From: Streptomyces gobiensis
GTDB lineage: Bacteria > Actinomycetota > Actinomycetes > Streptomycetales > Streptomycetaceae
Assembly (NCBI RefSeq): GCF_021216675.1
Contig: NZ_CP086120.1
Location: 3,904,501-3,968,500 of the forward strand
Reading direction: 5' to 3'
Length of the DNA stretch: 64,000 nucleotides
Below the pieces are notes generated by a model. The model did no database searches, was not told where the DNA came from, and saw only the letters and a list, made by a program, of their open reading frames with translations. This document shows, piece after piece, positions 50,363 to 59,903 of the stretch. Every line of letters begins with the position of its first letter. Position 1 is the stretch's first letter. The position numbers were made by a program, and so were the translations under genes.

Positions 50363-50891
50363 CGCCGAGGAGGGCGCGGGTGCGGTCCAGCAGGCGTACA
50401 ACGGAGTCATCGGCCACGGACGCCACCTCGTCATAGCCGAACCAGCGCAGCTCCAGCGACTCCTCGCTGATCGCCGCCTCGGCGCCCTCCGGCGCGATCG
50501 CGGCGTACTGCACATCCAAGTGCCAGGCGCACGGCGTCAGATGCCGGTCCAGGCGCACCGGCCCACCGGACAGCAGGGTCAGTCCCGCGATCCCGGACTC
50601 CTCGGTGGCCTCCCGTAGCGCGGCGCCGGCCAGCGTGGTGTCCTCCGGCTCACAGTGCCCGCCCAGTTGCAGCCACATACGCAGCTTCCTGTGCAGTGTC
50701 AGCAGTACGCGGTCACGTGTCGGGTCCACGACCAGTGCGCTGGCGGTCAGATGGCCCTCCGTACAGGCCTTCCACATGCCATGGGGGTGCGCGGCGAGGT
50801 GGTCGCCGTACTCAAGCCGCAGCGCGTCCTGCCGCTCGTCCGGTGCGGGCCACTGCTTGAGTACCCGGGCCGCGTCCTCGCGCAGGCTCAC
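50352..50891 (-). CDS. NUDIX hydrolase (179 aa)
   Basis: The NUDIX box is present as GGHCEPEDTTLAGAALREATEESGI (residues about 77-101), preceded by LTLHRKLRMWLQLG. Substrate cannot be told; nucleotide-sugar or oxidised-nucleotide hydrolysis is typical. The GTG start overlaps the stop of the upstream DUF2342 gene (GTGA), so the two form an operon. The 3' end overlaps the third AIM24 gene by 11 bases on the other strand. Confidence 0.88.
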   Translation of the reverse strand: MSLREDAARVLKQWPAPDERQDALRLEYGDHLAAHPHGMWKACTEGHLTASALVVDPTRDRVLLTLHRKLRMWLQLGGHCEPEDTTLAGAALREATEESGIAGLTLLSGGPVRLDRHLTPCAWHLDVQYAAIAPEGAEAAISEESLELRWFGYDEVASVADDSVVRLLDRTRALLGVSS

Positions 50892-52333
50892 TTCTCGCCG
50901 TCGCCCCCGTTGTCGTCCTTGTCCGCGTCGTTCTCCGCGTTCTTGTCGAGTCCGGGCTTCCCGCCGCCCGCCGCGTCGCCGAGCATCTTGTCCAGCTCCG
51001 AGAAGTCCAGCTGTTCGCGGTGGACAAAGCCATCCGGGTCATCCAGATCCGCGCCGGTCGGCAGCATGTCCGGGTGCGCCCACAGCCCGTCGCGGCCCTC
51101 GGTCCCCCGGGCATCGGCCAGCGAGGCCCACAGCCGGGCCGCGTCCCGCAGCCGACGGGGCCGCAGCTCAAGGCCGATCAGTGTGGCGAAGGTCTGCTCG
51201 GCCGGGCCACCGGAGGCCCGGCGCCGCCGAAGCGTCTCGCGCAGTGCGCCCGCCGATGGCAAATGCGGCTCAGCGGCGGCATGCACCACCGCGTCCACCC
51301 AGCCCTCGACCAGTGCCAGGGCCGTCTCCAGACGGGCCAGCGCGGCCTTCTGCTCCGGGGTGTCCTCCGGCTGGAACATGCCCTGCTGCAGCTTTTCCTG
51401 CAGCTCCTCCGGGCGGGAGGGGTCAATCTGCCCGACCACATCCTCCAGCTTGGCGGTGTCCACCTTGATGCCGCGTGCGTAACCCTCGACCGCACCGAAC
51501 AGATGCGAGCGCAGCCACGGCACATGGGCGAAGAGCCGCTGGTGCGCCGCCTCGCGCAGCGCGAGATACAGCTGCACCTCCTCCTGCGGTACGCCAAGGC
51601 CTGCGCCGAACGCCGCGATATTGACGGGCAGCAGCGCCGCCTTCCCGGCCGGTCCCAGCGGCAGCCCGACATCGGTCGAGCCGACCACCTCACCGGCGAG
51701 CACACCGAGGGCCTGTCCGATCTGGGTGCCGAACATCGCGCCGCCCATGGAGCGCATCATCCCGAGCAGCGGGCCCGCCATGGCCTGCATCTCCTCGGGC
51801 AGCACATCGCCCATGGCCGCCCCGACCCGCTCGGCGACCGGGTCCACCAGGTCGCGCCACACCGGCAGCGTCGCCTCGATCCATTCGGCGCGGCTCCAGG
51901 CCACCGCCGAGCCGGAACCGGAGGGCAGCGAGGTCACACCGTCGAGCCACAGATCCGCGAGGCGTACGGACTCCTCCACCGCCGCCTGGTCCTGCGGGCC
52001 GACACTGATGTCCTTGGCACCTTCCGGGGCGCCCTGTGCGACGGTCTGCCGGGCGATGTCCTTGGCCATGTCCCAGTTGACCGGTCCGCCCTCATAGCTC
52101 AGCATCTGTCCGAGCCGCTGGAATGCGGCGCCCAGATCATTCGGGTCAACACCACCGGGCCCGCCGCCCAGCGAGCCGAACATCGCGGCAAGCGGGTTGT
52201 CGGCGCCCCCCTGGCCGCCGCCGAACCCGAACGGGTCCTGGCCCTGGCCGCCCTGGCCGCCCTTCTTCTCGCCGTTGTCGCCGTCGTCCGGCTCCTCCGG
52301 CGGAAGGCCGAATCCGAATGGGGTGTCACTCAC
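50888..52333 (-). CDS. DUF2342 zinc-metalloprotease-like protein (481 aa)
   Basis: The Gly/Asp-rich N-terminal 65 residues are low complexity. The conserved DUF2342 region follows (NWDMAKDIARQTVA; LADLWLDGVTSLP; WSRAEWIEATLPVW; MGGAMFGTQIGQALGVLAGEVVG; LYLALREAAHQRLFAHVPWLR). The REAAH at 260-264 corresponds to the putative metal-site helix, but the first residue is Arg rather than the His of HExxH. Annotated elsewhere as a metalloprotease or coenzyme-F420-associated protein; neither is proven. GTG start with GAGGAAC upstream. The homologue Rv3195 is in the same syntenic block of mycobacteria. It is coupled to the NUDIX gene. Confidence 0.85.
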   Translation of the reverse strand: MSDTPFGFGLPPEEPDDGDNGEKKGGQGGQGQDPFGFGGGQGGADNPLAAMFGSLGGGPGGVDPNDLGAAFQRLGQMLSYEGGPVNWDMAKDIARQTVAQGAPEGAKDISVGPQDQAAVEESVRLADLWLDGVTSLPSGSGSAVAWSRAEWIEATLPVWRDLVDPVAERVGAAMGDVLPEEMQAMAGPLLGMMRSMGGAMFGTQIGQALGVLAGEVVGSTDVGLPLGPAGKAALLPVNIAAFGAGLGVPQEEVQLYLALREAAHQRLFAHVPWLRSHLFGAVEGYARGIKVDTAKLEDVVGQIDPSRPEELQEKLQQGMFQPEDTPEQKAALARLETALALVEGWVDAVVHAAAEPHLPSAGALRETLRRRRASGGPAEQTFATLIGLELRPRRLRDAARLWASLADARGTEGRDGLWAHPDMLPTGADLDDPDGFVHREQLDFSELDKMLGDAAGGGKPGLDKNAENDADKDDNGGDGEK

Positions 52334-52484
52334 GGGGGTTCCTCGGCTCTGTGCGGTGGGTCTGGTGGGCTTGGACAGTGGACAGGTGCACTAATCGAGA
52401 GGCATTACCTCCAGCCTAGACACCTGTCAGGCAGGATGGGGGGCCTGCGCACGCCGTACCAGAAACAACCACTGGAGAAGCCCG

Positions 52485-53594
52485 GTGAGTTCCCAGGAGT
52501 CGAACGTTCGCGCAGCGCGAAACGGCGCTGCACGCCCCGTCATCGCGGTCACGGGCGCCGCCTCGGGGGTTGGTGCGCTGTTGACCCGGCGGCTGGCCGC
52601 CAGCGAGGAGGTCAAGCAGGTCATCGCGCTGGATGAGCGGCGAGGCGACATCAGCGAGGCCCATTGGCACATTCTCGATGTGCGCGACCCGGCCATCGCG
52701 GAACGGCTGCGCCGGGACGGTGAGCCGGTCGATGTCGTGGTGCACCTCGCCCTTGATCTTGACCTGGAGACGGACCCCATCGCCCGTACGGCCTACAACG
52801 TACGGGGCACCCAGACGGTCCTCACCGCCGCCGCGGCCGCCGGTGTCCGCCGGGTGGTGCTCTGCACCTCGGCGATGGTCTACGGGGCGCTGCCGGACAA
52901 CGATGTGCCGCTCGCCGAAGACGCTGAGCTGCGGGCGACCGAGGACGCCACCGGTGTCGGGGACCTGCTGGAGATCGAGCGGCTGGCCGAGCGCGCGCCC
53001 CGGGCTCACCCCGGCCTCAATGTCACGGTCCTCCGTCCGGCCATCCTGGTCGGCGGCACCGACACCGCACTGACCCGGTACTTCGAGTCACCGCGACTGC
53101 TGGTCGTCGCGGGCTCCCGCCCCTGCTGGCAGTTCTGTCATGTGGAAGACCTGGCCAGTGCGCTGGAGTACGCGGCGCTGGAGAAGGTCGACGGTGAGCT
53201 GACGGTGAGCTGTGACGGCTGGCTGGAGCAGGAGGAGGTCGAGGAGCTGTCCGGCATCCGCCGGATGGAGCTGCCCTCGGCTGTCGCGCTGGGCGCGGCC
53301 TCCCGGCTGCACCGCCTGGGCCTCACTCCGTCCCCGGCGGGGGACCTGGCCTACACCATGAATCCCTGGGTGGTCAGCGGCAGCAGGCTGCATGACGCGG
53401 GCTGGCGGCCGGACTGGACCAACGAGGAGGTCCTGGCCGAGCTCCTTGAAGAGGTCTCCGGCCGCCATACGGTCGCGGGGCGCCGTCTGGGCCGCAAGGA
53501 CGCCGCCACCACCCTGGGCGCGGCGGGCGCGACCGTTGCCCTGGTCGGTACGGCCGCTCTGGTCCGCCGGGCCCGGAAGCGCCGCGGCCTGTGA
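52485..53594 (+). CDS. Atypical extended SDR / NAD-dependent epimerase-like protein (369 aa)
   Basis: The Rossmann start TGAASGVGALLTRRL (residues about 24-38) and the region VVLCTSAMVYGALPDND are typical of extended SDRs, and VLRPAILVGGTD and CHVEDLASALEYA follow the family order. The usual Tyr-x3-Lys is missing; GVGDLLEIERLAE stands in its place, so classic SDR catalysis is unlikely. A C-terminal hydrophobic helix (AATTLGAAGATVALVGTAALV) with a basic tail suggests a membrane tether. GTG start with GGAG about nine bases upstream. It diverges from the DUF2342 gene and precedes moaE by 46 bases. Confidence 0.8.
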   Translation: MSSQESNVRAARNGAARPVIAVTGAASGVGALLTRRLAASEEVKQVIALDERRGDISEAHWHILDVRDPAIAERLRRDGEPVDVVVHLALDLDLETDPIARTAYNVRGTQTVLTAAAAAGVRRVVLCTSAMVYGALPDNDVPLAEDAELRATEDATGVGDLLEIERLAERAPRAHPGLNVTVLRPAILVGGTDTALTRYFESPRLLVVAGSRPCWQFCHVEDLASALEYAALEKVDGELTVSCDGWLEQEEVEELSGIRRMELPSAVALGAASRLHRLGLTPSPAGDLAYTMNPWVVSGSRLHDAGWRPDWTNEEVLAELLEEVSGRHTVAGRRLGRKDAATTLGAAGATVALVGTAALVRRARKRRGL

Positions 53595-53640
53595 CCGTCG
53601 TGAACTGGGGTTGTTCCGAAAATAGGATGGGTACGGCAGC

Positions 53641-54111
<471 letters not shown>

Positions 54112-54150
54112 GCACTCCGCCGCGCGGGTGATGACCGGCTGCCCGCCGGG

Positions 54151-54170
54151 AGTGCCCGCATGCGGGCACT
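54151..54170. terminator. 20-bp perfect palindrome after moaE
   Basis: AGTGCCCGCA followed directly by TGCGGGCACT forms a gapless perfect palindrome 39 bases after the moaE stop. As RNA it gives a strong stem (terminator or 3' processing hairpin); as DNA it could be an operator. No T-run follows. Confidence 0.55.
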
Positions 54171-54212
54171 GGGGAACGGGCCGGGGTTGCTGAATGTGTA
54201 TCTCCCGGTTGC

Positions 54213-54238
54213 GGAACGTATGCCCGCACCGGACCGTT
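54213..54238 (+). promoter_or_regulatory. ECF-type promoter candidate for the 54306-ylbL unit
   Basis: GGAAC (54213-54217), an 18-base spacer and GTT (54236-54238) match the GGAAC/T-N18-GTT pattern of SigR/SigH- or SigE-type ECF sigma factors. The implied start near 54243 leaves a 60-base leader to ATG 54306. Which sigma factor uses it cannot be decided. Confidence 0.5.
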
Positions 54239-54305
54239 GACTTCTCAGATGGTTAATTTGTCCACCTGCCAGTGGCGGTGGTGGCGAAGGGCCGGGAGGT
54301 TACGA

Positions 54306-54542
54306 ATGGCGGCGCTGATCTGGTTGCTGATACCCCTGTTGGCCGGCGTGATAGCCACGGTCTGGGCCAGTTGGGCCATCCGGCAGCACAGTAAGTCCGG
54401 TAGCGGCGATGTCGCCGGGGTCGCCGGGTATGACGCGTTCCGTAGCGTGATGGAGAGGTCCGCGATGGAGAAGTCGCGAAACCCGGGCGACGCCACCATG
54501 GCCCACATATCCTCGGACGGACCGTCCCGGACAGCCGACTGA
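54306..54542 (+). CDS. Small single-span membrane protein (78 aa)
   Basis: The N-terminal helix MAALIWLLIPLLAGVIATVWASWAI is a clear membrane anchor. The remaining 50 residues are polar (FRSVMERSAMEKSRNPGDA) and probably cytoplasmic. The ATG is well supported by GGGAGG six bases upstream. It lies 25 bases ahead of the YlbL-type protease gene and is probably co-transcribed, so a role as its small partner is conceivable but unproven. Family not recognised. Confidence 0.75.
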   Translation: MAALIWLLIPLLAGVIATVWASWAIRQHSKSGSGDVAGVAGYDAFRSVMERSAMEKSRNPGDATMAHISSDGPSRTAD

Positions 54543-54567
54543 CCGGTCCGTCCCGTACTGTCGTGGC

Positions 54568-55662
54568 ATGTCACGCCGCCATGCGACGATCCTCACTTCC
54601 ACGCTGCTGCTCATAGGCATGCTCTGCGCCGTGGTGCTGATCCGGGTGCCGTACTCCGAGCTCTCGCCCGGGCCCACGGTGAATACTCTCGGTGAGCACG
54701 GCGGCGATCCGGTGCTCAATATCAAGGGCAAGAAGACTTATCCCACTTCGGGCCATCTCAATATGACGACGGTGCGGGTCACCAGCGCCGACTACCGGAT
54801 GAGCCTCGCTGAGGCGCTGTATGGCTGGCTCTCCGACGAGTCCGCGGTCGTTCCGCACAGCACCCTCTACCCCGAGGGCAAGACCGCCGAGGAGGCGGAG
54901 GAGGAGAACGCCGAGGAGTTCACCCAGTCTCAGCAGAGCGCCAAGGTCGCGGCGCTGAAGGAGCTGGGCATCCCGGTCCCCACCCGGACGGTTGTCGCCT
55001 CCGTGGTCAAGAACAGCCCCGCCGAGGGCAACCTTCGCGCCGGAGACGTCATCAAGGCCGTGGACGGCAAGCCGGTGGACAAGCCCGGCGATGTCGCTGA
55101 ACTGGTCACCCGGCACAAGCCCGGCGAGAATGTCATCTTCACCGTGGTTCCGGCCAAGGCGGCGGAGGCCGCCGAGAAGGCCGGTGAGGACCCGGCCGGG
55201 GCCGCCACCAAGAGGGTGTCCATCACCACCACACAGGCCAAGGACGACAAGCGGGCCATCGTGGGCATCCAGGCCGGGACCGCTCACACCTTCCCCTTCG
55301 AGATCGACATCAAGCTCGCGGATGTGGGCGGGCCCAGCGCCGGGCTGATGTTCGCGCTCGGCATCGTCGACAAGCTCACACCGACCGAGCTCACTGCCGG
55401 AACGTTTGTGGCGGGCACCGGCACCATTGACGCGGCGGGCACGGTCGGCCCGATCGGCGGCGTACAGATGAAGACCCTCGCCGCCCGCGAGGCGGGGGCG
55501 AAGTTCTTCCTCACCCCGGAGGCCAACTGCCCGACCGCGGCCGAGCAGAAGCCCGAGGGCCTGACGCTTGTCAAGGTCGGCACGATGGATGGCGCGATGA
55601 AGGCGCTCAAGGACATCCGTGATCAGAAGACGGATGACCTGCCGGTGTGCACAACGAACTGA
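54568..55662 (+). CDS. ylbL: YlbL-type membrane PDZ/Lon-like serine protease (364 aa)
   Basis: Membrane-anchored protease. An N-terminal span (ATILTSTLLLIGMLCAVVLI) precedes a PDZ domain (residues about 140-200; NSPAEGNLRAGDVIKAVDGKPV). The Lon-type proteolytic domain has Ser257 (GGPSAGL) and Lys302 (GVQMKTLAA), an intact Ser-Lys dyad. The Bacillus homologue is a DNA-damage checkpoint-recovery protease; the actinobacterial role is not established. The mycobacterial homologue Rv3194c likewise sits next to the UPF0182 gene. Start ATG at 54568. Confidence 0.9.
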   Translation: MSRRHATILTSTLLLIGMLCAVVLIRVPYSELSPGPTVNTLGEHGGDPVLNIKGKKTYPTSGHLNMTTVRVTSADYRMSLAEALYGWLSDESAVVPHSTLYPEGKTAEEAEEENAEEFTQSQQSAKVAALKELGIPVPTRTVVASVVKNSPAEGNLRAGDVIKAVDGKPVDKPGDVAELVTRHKPGENVIFTVVPAKAAEAAEKAGEDPAGAATKRVSITTTQAKDDKRAIVGIQAGTAHTFPFEIDIKLADVGGPSAGLMFALGIVDKLTPTELTAGTFVAGTGTIDAAGTVGPIGGVQMKTLAAREAGAKFFLTPEANCPTAAEQKPEGLTLVKVGTMDGAMKALKDIRDQKTDDLPVCTTN

Positions 55663-55679
55663 CGCCCGCAGAGCCCGGT

Positions 55680-56258
55680 TCAGTCAACGAAGGTCGCTGC
55701 CAGGGCGTCGGCCAGGCCGGGTACGAGGTTCGAGCCGGTCAGGACCTCCGTGGTGGCGTCCTTCTCCCGGAGGCGTACGGCCGACTCCCGGGAGCCGTCC
55801 CGGAGCACCGCGACAGTCAGCCGTACCTCCTGCCGCTCTGGGTGCTCGGCGACCCACTTCGCCAGCTGCGCCTCATCCAGGTCGTCCGGAACGGATGCCT
55901 CCGCCGACGGCGGCAGCATCAGCCGCTCCACCGTCATGGCACAGCCGATGACCGGGTCCGGCCAGGCGATGGTGGCCAGGAACTCATCCAGGGCGACACC
56001 GGCGGGCAGCTCATCCTGCTCCACCGGGGTCAGCGAGGTAGCCGCCGGGCCCTGCTCTTCCTTCTCATCGAGCTCATCGAGCCCGAGCTGACTGGCCAGC
56101 GCGGGCTCCTGTGTGCGTAGCTGTGCGGTGTCGACCAGGGCGAAAAGTCGTGCGGGCTGGTCCCAGCCGAGCCCGGCCGTGTACTCGTCGATCTCGAGTA
56201 CGGCACGGGTGAGCGGGGAGGACGCGAGAGGTGTGCCGTCAATAGGGAGGTTGCTCAT
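55680..56258 (-). CDS. PPA1309 family protein (192 aa)
   Basis: Conserved actinobacterial protein of unknown function: LTRAVLEIDEYTAGLGWDQPARLFALVDTAQL at the start, ATIAWPDPVIGCAMTVERLMLPPSAE in the middle and VRLTVAVLRDGSRESAVRLRE near the end. An acidic insert separates the first two blocks. Soluble, no signal. It converges on ylbL with 17 bases between stops and diverges from the UPF0182 gene. Confidence 0.85.
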   Translation of the reverse strand: MSNLPIDGTPLASSPLTRAVLEIDEYTAGLGWDQPARLFALVDTAQLRTQEPALASQLGLDELDEKEEQGPAATSLTPVEQDELPAGVALDEFLATIAWPDPVIGCAMTVERLMLPPSAEASVPDDLDEAQLAKWVAEHPERQEVRLTVAVLRDGSRESAVRLREKDATTEVLTGSNLVPGLADALAATFVD

Positions 56259-56291
56259 GCCTCATATCGTGCCTTCAATGACCCCGGAAAC

Positions 56292-56338
56292 GGGAACTGA
56301 GTAAAGCTTGAGTAAGTTGACTCAGTGGGGCCTAGTAT
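56292..56338 (+). promoter_or_regulatory. Overlapping promoter candidates and inverted repeat upstream of UPF0182 gene
   Basis: GGGAAC (56292-56297), 18 bases and GTT (56316-56318) fit an ECF/SigR-type promoter. TTGAGT (56308-56313), 19 bases and TAGTAT (56333-56338) fit a housekeeping promoter. The repeat ACTGAGT (56296-56302) / ACTCAGT (56320-56326) spans both, so a regulator bound there could affect either. All three are pattern matches only. Confidence 0.45.
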
Positions 56339-56371
56339 GCGGGGCCAGCTTCATCCATATCGATCTTCGAG

Positions 56372-59299
56372 GTGCGCACCTTGGCTTTCCAGATGCCGGA
56401 CCGGGGCTCCGGAGGCCCCACCGGGCCACGGATCAGCGTCGGCCGACCCTCCAGGCGCGCCAAGACCCTGCTGTTGACAGCAGGTGTACTGGCCGTGTTG
56501 GCCATGCTCTTTGTCATGTTTGCCGGGTTCTGGACCGATTGGCTCTGGTATCGCTCGGTTAACTACACGTCGGTCTTCACCAAGACACTGTGGACGAAGA
56601 TCGGCATGTTCGCCGTCTTCGGTGTCCTGATGACGCTGGCTGTCGGTTTCAATATCTGGCTCGCCCACCGGCTGAGGCCGCCGCTGAGCGCGATGTCGCT
56701 GGAGCAGCAGAACCTTGACCGGTATCGCGCGGGCATCGCCCCCTACAAGAAGTGGGTGCTGCTCGGTGTCACCGCGCTGGTCGGTCTGATCAGCGGCGCC
56801 TCCGCGGCCGGCCAGTGGCGCACCTGGCTGATGTGGCTGAACGGCACACCGTTCGGGCAGACGGATCCGCAGTTCAACAGGGACATCTCCTTCTTCGCCT
56901 TCGATCTGCCCTTCTACCGCTTTCTGCTGAGCTTCGGCTTCGCGGCGGCGGTGCTGTCGCTGATCGCCGCGGCTCTGGTGCACTACCTCTACGGCGGCCT
57001 GCGGATCACCACCCCCGGCGCCCGCGCCACCTCCCAGGCCACCGGGCACCTCTCGGTGCTGCTCGGTATCTTCGTCGCACTCAAGGCGGTGGCCTACTGG
57101 CTCGACCGCTACGGCCTCGCGGTGAAGTCCAGCGAGATCCGTGGCACCACCGACTGGACCGGTCTGCGGTACACCGACGCCAACGCGTACCTTCCCGCGA
57201 AGACGATCCTGTTCATCATCGCCGCGATCTGTGCGGTGCTCTTCTTCGCCACCCTCTGGCGGCGCACCTGGCAGCTCCCGGTGATCGGTTTCGGTCTGAT
57301 GGTGCTCTCGGCGATCCTGATCGGCGGGCTCTACCCGGCGATCGTCCAGAAGTTCCAGGTCGAGCCCAATGAGCAGGCCAAGGAATCGCCGTATATCCAG
57401 AAGAACATAAAGGCCACTCGGCAGGCCTATGACATCGACGACGCCGATGTGCGGGACTACAAGGGCACAAGCGATGCTGGGAGCAGTAAGCTCCGCGCGG
57501 CCGCCGACACCACCGCCAGCCTGCGGCTGCTCGACCCGAACGTTGTCTCCCCCACCTTCCAGCAGCGCCAGCAGGTGCGTGGCTACTACGGCTTCCCGGC
57601 CACGCTCGATGTGGACCGTTACAAGAACAAGGACGGCGAGGAGCAGGACACCGTCGTCGGTCTCCGTGAGATCAATATCGGCGGCATCCCGGACCGGAAC
57701 TGGATCAACGACCACTTCAAGTTCACCCATGGCTTCGGCATGGTGGCCGGTAAGGGCACCGAGGTGGACAACGAAGGCAACCCGCTCTTCACGGAGAGCA
57801 ACCTTCCGCCGACCTACTCACTCGCGGGCAAGTACCAGCCGCGGATCTACTACGGAGAGCAGACCAACCAGTACTCCATCGTCGGCGGCCCGCAGAAGGA
57901 GCTCGACTACGCGGACGACGAGGGCGAGCGGACGTACTCGTACACCGGTAAGAGCGGCGTCGCCCTCTCCGGTCCGGTCAACCGTGCGGCCTACGCGCTG
58001 ACCTTCGGTGAGCCGCGGATCCTCTACTCCGGCGCGATCGGTGAGGGTTCGCGGGTCCTGTACAACCGGACCCCAAAGGAGCGTGTCGAGGCGGTCGCCC
58101 CCTGGCTCACCATCGACGGCGACCCGTACCCGGCGATCGTGAACGGCAACATCCAGTGGATCGTGGACGCCTACACCACCTCCAACGGCTACCCCTACTC
58201 CTCGCGGACGACCCTCGGGGAGACCACGCAGGACGCGCTGACCGACGGCCAGCGCTCGGTGATCGCCCAGCAGGACCGGGTCAACTACATCCGGAACTCC
58301 GTCAAGGCGACGGTGGACGCGTACACCGGCGATGTGAAGCTGTACGAGTGGGACACCAAGGACCCGGTGCTGAAGACCTGGCGGAAGGCCTTCCCGGGAA
58401 CGGTGGAGCCGAAGAGCAAGATCAGCGATGAGCTGATGGACCACCTGCGCTACCCGCAGGACCTCTTCAAGGTGCAGCGAGAGCTGCTGCAGCGCTACCA
58501 CGTCACCGACGCCGCTCAGTTCTACAGCGGCAGCGAGCGCTGGCAGATCCCGGATGACCCGACGCACAAGGGCAACCCGGTCCCGCCGTACTACCTGAGC
58601 ATGAAGATGCCGGACCAGAAGGAGCAGGTCTTCTCCCTGACCACCACCTTCAACCCGAACAGGCGTGAGACGCTCGGCGCCTTCATGGCGATCGACGCGA
58701 ACGCCAAAAGCAAGGAATACGGCAAGATCCGAGTCCTGAAGCTGCCGTCGAACACCACGGTGCTCGGCCCTCAGCAGGTGCAGAGCAAGTTCAACTCCGA
58801 TCCGGAGATCGCACGGGAGATCAACATCCTGCAGCGTGGTGACTCCGAGGTCGAGTACGGCAATCTGCTGACCGTGCCACTGGAGGGCGGCCTGCTCTAT
58901 GTCGAGCCGGTCTATGTCCGTGGTGCCGGCACCAACTATCCGCGTATGCGGAAGGTGCTGGTCACCTACGGCGAAGAGATCGCCTTCAAGAACACCCTTG
59001 AGGAGGCGCTGGACGATGTGTTCGGCGTCGAGCCCGACGAGGAAACCGACACCGGCGAGAGGGAAGAGACACCGGCGGAACCGGAAGAGGAGACCACCCC
59101 TCCCGGCGACGCACCGACGCTGACGGAAGCCCTCAAGGAGGCGCAGGACGCGTATGAGGCGGGCCAGCGGGCGCTCCGGGACGGCGACTGGGAGGCCTAC
59201 GGCAAGGCCCAGAAGGACCTCCAGTCCGCTCTGAACGACCTTGAGGAAGCGCAGCAGGGCGCTGGCGGAGGCGATGACAAGGGCCGTAAGGAAGAGTGA
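56372..59299 (+). CDS. UPF0182 family large membrane protein (975 aa)
   Basis: About seven membrane helices in the first 330 residues ([52 protein letters not shown] and others) are followed by a 550-residue extracytoplasmic region ([54 protein letters not shown]) and a Glu/Asp-rich C-terminal tail. Function unknown; conserved across actinobacteria (mycobacterial Rv3193c). GTG 56372 is the likely start, with ATG 56393 as alternative. A tRNA gene promoter begins only about 25 bases after the stop. Confidence 0.88.
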   Translation: MRTLAFQMPDRGSGGPTGPRISVGRPSRRAKTLLLTAGVLAVLAMLFVMFAGFWTDWLWYRSVNYTSVFTKTLWTKIGMFAVFGVLMTLAVGFNIWLAHRLRPPLSAMSLEQQNLDRYRAGIAPYKKWVLLGVTALVGLISGASAAGQWRTWLMWLNGTPFGQTDPQFNRDISFFAFDLPFYRFLLSFGFAAAVLSLIAAALVHYLYGGLRITTPGARATSQATGHLSVLLGIFVALKAVAYWLDRYGLAVKSSEIRGTTDWTGLRYTDANAYLPAKTILFIIAAICAVLFFATLWRRTWQLPVIGFGLMVLSAILIGGLYPAIVQKFQVEPNEQAKESPYIQKNIKATRQAYDIDDADVRDYKGTSDAGSSKLRAAADTTASLRLLDPNVVSPTFQQRQQVRGYYGFPATLDVDRYKNKDGEEQDTVVGLREINIGGIPDRNWINDHFKFTHGFGMVAGKGTEVDNEGNPLFTESNLPPTYSLAGKYQPRIYYGEQTNQYSIVGGPQKELDYADDEGERTYSYTGKSGVALSGPVNRAAYALTFGEPRILYSGAIGEGSRVLYNRTPKERVEAVAPWLTIDGDPYPAIVNGNIQWIVDAYTTSNGYPYSSRTTLGETTQDALTDGQRSVIAQQDRVNYIRNSVKATVDAYTGDVKLYEWDTKDPVLKTWRKAFPGTVEPKSKISDELMDHLRYPQDLFKVQRELLQRYHVTDAAQFYSGSERWQIPDDPTHKGNPVPPYYLSMKMPDQKEQVFSLTTTFNPNRRETLGAFMAIDANAKSKEYGKIRVLKLPSNTTVLGPQQVQSKFNSDPEIAREINILQRGDSEVEYGNLLTVPLEGGLLYVEPVYVRGAGTNYPRMRKVLVTYGEEIAFKNTLEEALDDVFGVEPDEETDTGEREETPAEPEEETTPPGDAPTLTEALKEAQDAYEAGQRALRDGDWEAYGKAQKDLQSALNDLEEAQQGAGGGDDKGRKEE

Positions 59300-59343
59300 A
59301 CGGATGCCCCTCCCGCGCCGTGGTAGTGTTAACCACACAACGG

Positions 59344-59417
59344 CGCGGGGTGGAGCAGCTCGGTAGCTCGCTGGGCTCATAACCCAGAGGTCGCAGGTTC
59401 AAATCCTGTCCCCGCTA
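59344..59417 (+). tRNA. Initiator tRNA-fMet (CAT), copy 1
   Basis: A 74-base cloverleaf without encoded CCA; anticodon CAT at 59378-59380. Three G-C pairs at the base of the anticodon stem (GGG/CCC) and a C1-T72 mismatch at the acceptor end mark it as the initiator. Identical to copy 2 at 61693. A -10-like TAGTGT lies at 59324. The tRNA is followed by a strong terminator. Confidence 0.95.
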
Positions 59418-59425
59418 CTGAAGAC

Positions 59426-59457
59426 GAAGGCCCGGATCCAAATGGATCCGGGCCTTC
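59426..59457 (+). terminator. 14-bp stem terminator after tRNA copy 1
   Basis: GAAGGCCCGGATCC (59426-59439), loop AAAT and a perfect complement to 59457. Placed nine bases after the tRNA end. Confidence 0.88.
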
Positions 59458-59903
59458 ATCGTTCGTTGGTCACTCATTCCCCTTCCCGATTTCCCTCTCG
59501 CGAATTCCCTTTCCCGAAGACCGCTGAGCGTTTCATCCCGTACGCAGGCGGCCAGGAGTCAAGGCCTGGCGACCAGCTCTTCTGTCCTGCCTGCCCTGCA
59601 GGCAACCGCTGCGGGACATGGAACACAAACACGGGACACACGGGCGTACGGACACCTTTCTGGTGTATATCAACCACGCCGGGTTGACGGCGGTTCCATC
59701 GCGGACGCCGCACGCGGCGGGACCTCAACCGCCCGTGCCCAGGCGGTACTTGGCTCTCTCGGGCTGACCCTCGGTGCGGGGCTCTCTGGGGACGTTTGTG
59801 CGGGGAGTTTGAAGTCCCGTCATGTCGGGAAGTCGACAAACCGCTGAAGTGACCTCACTGGCTGCGGTATACCAGGTGTACGCGGGTTGCAGGTGGTGCG
59901 ACG
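59458..59903. other. Gene-free stretch between tRNA and Sel1 gene
   Basis: No convincing gene. It starts with several TTCCC-type pyrimidine repeats (59475-59515), has a small stem TGCCTGC/GCAGGCA (59588-59604), and is less GC-rich than its surroundings in parts. A TATACC box near 59869 may serve the Sel1-repeat gene. Confidence 0.35.

Noticed and set aside
59442..59687. 81-codon frame after the first tRNA
   Set aside because: It begins in the tRNA terminator, has no ribosome site and an unusual composition.
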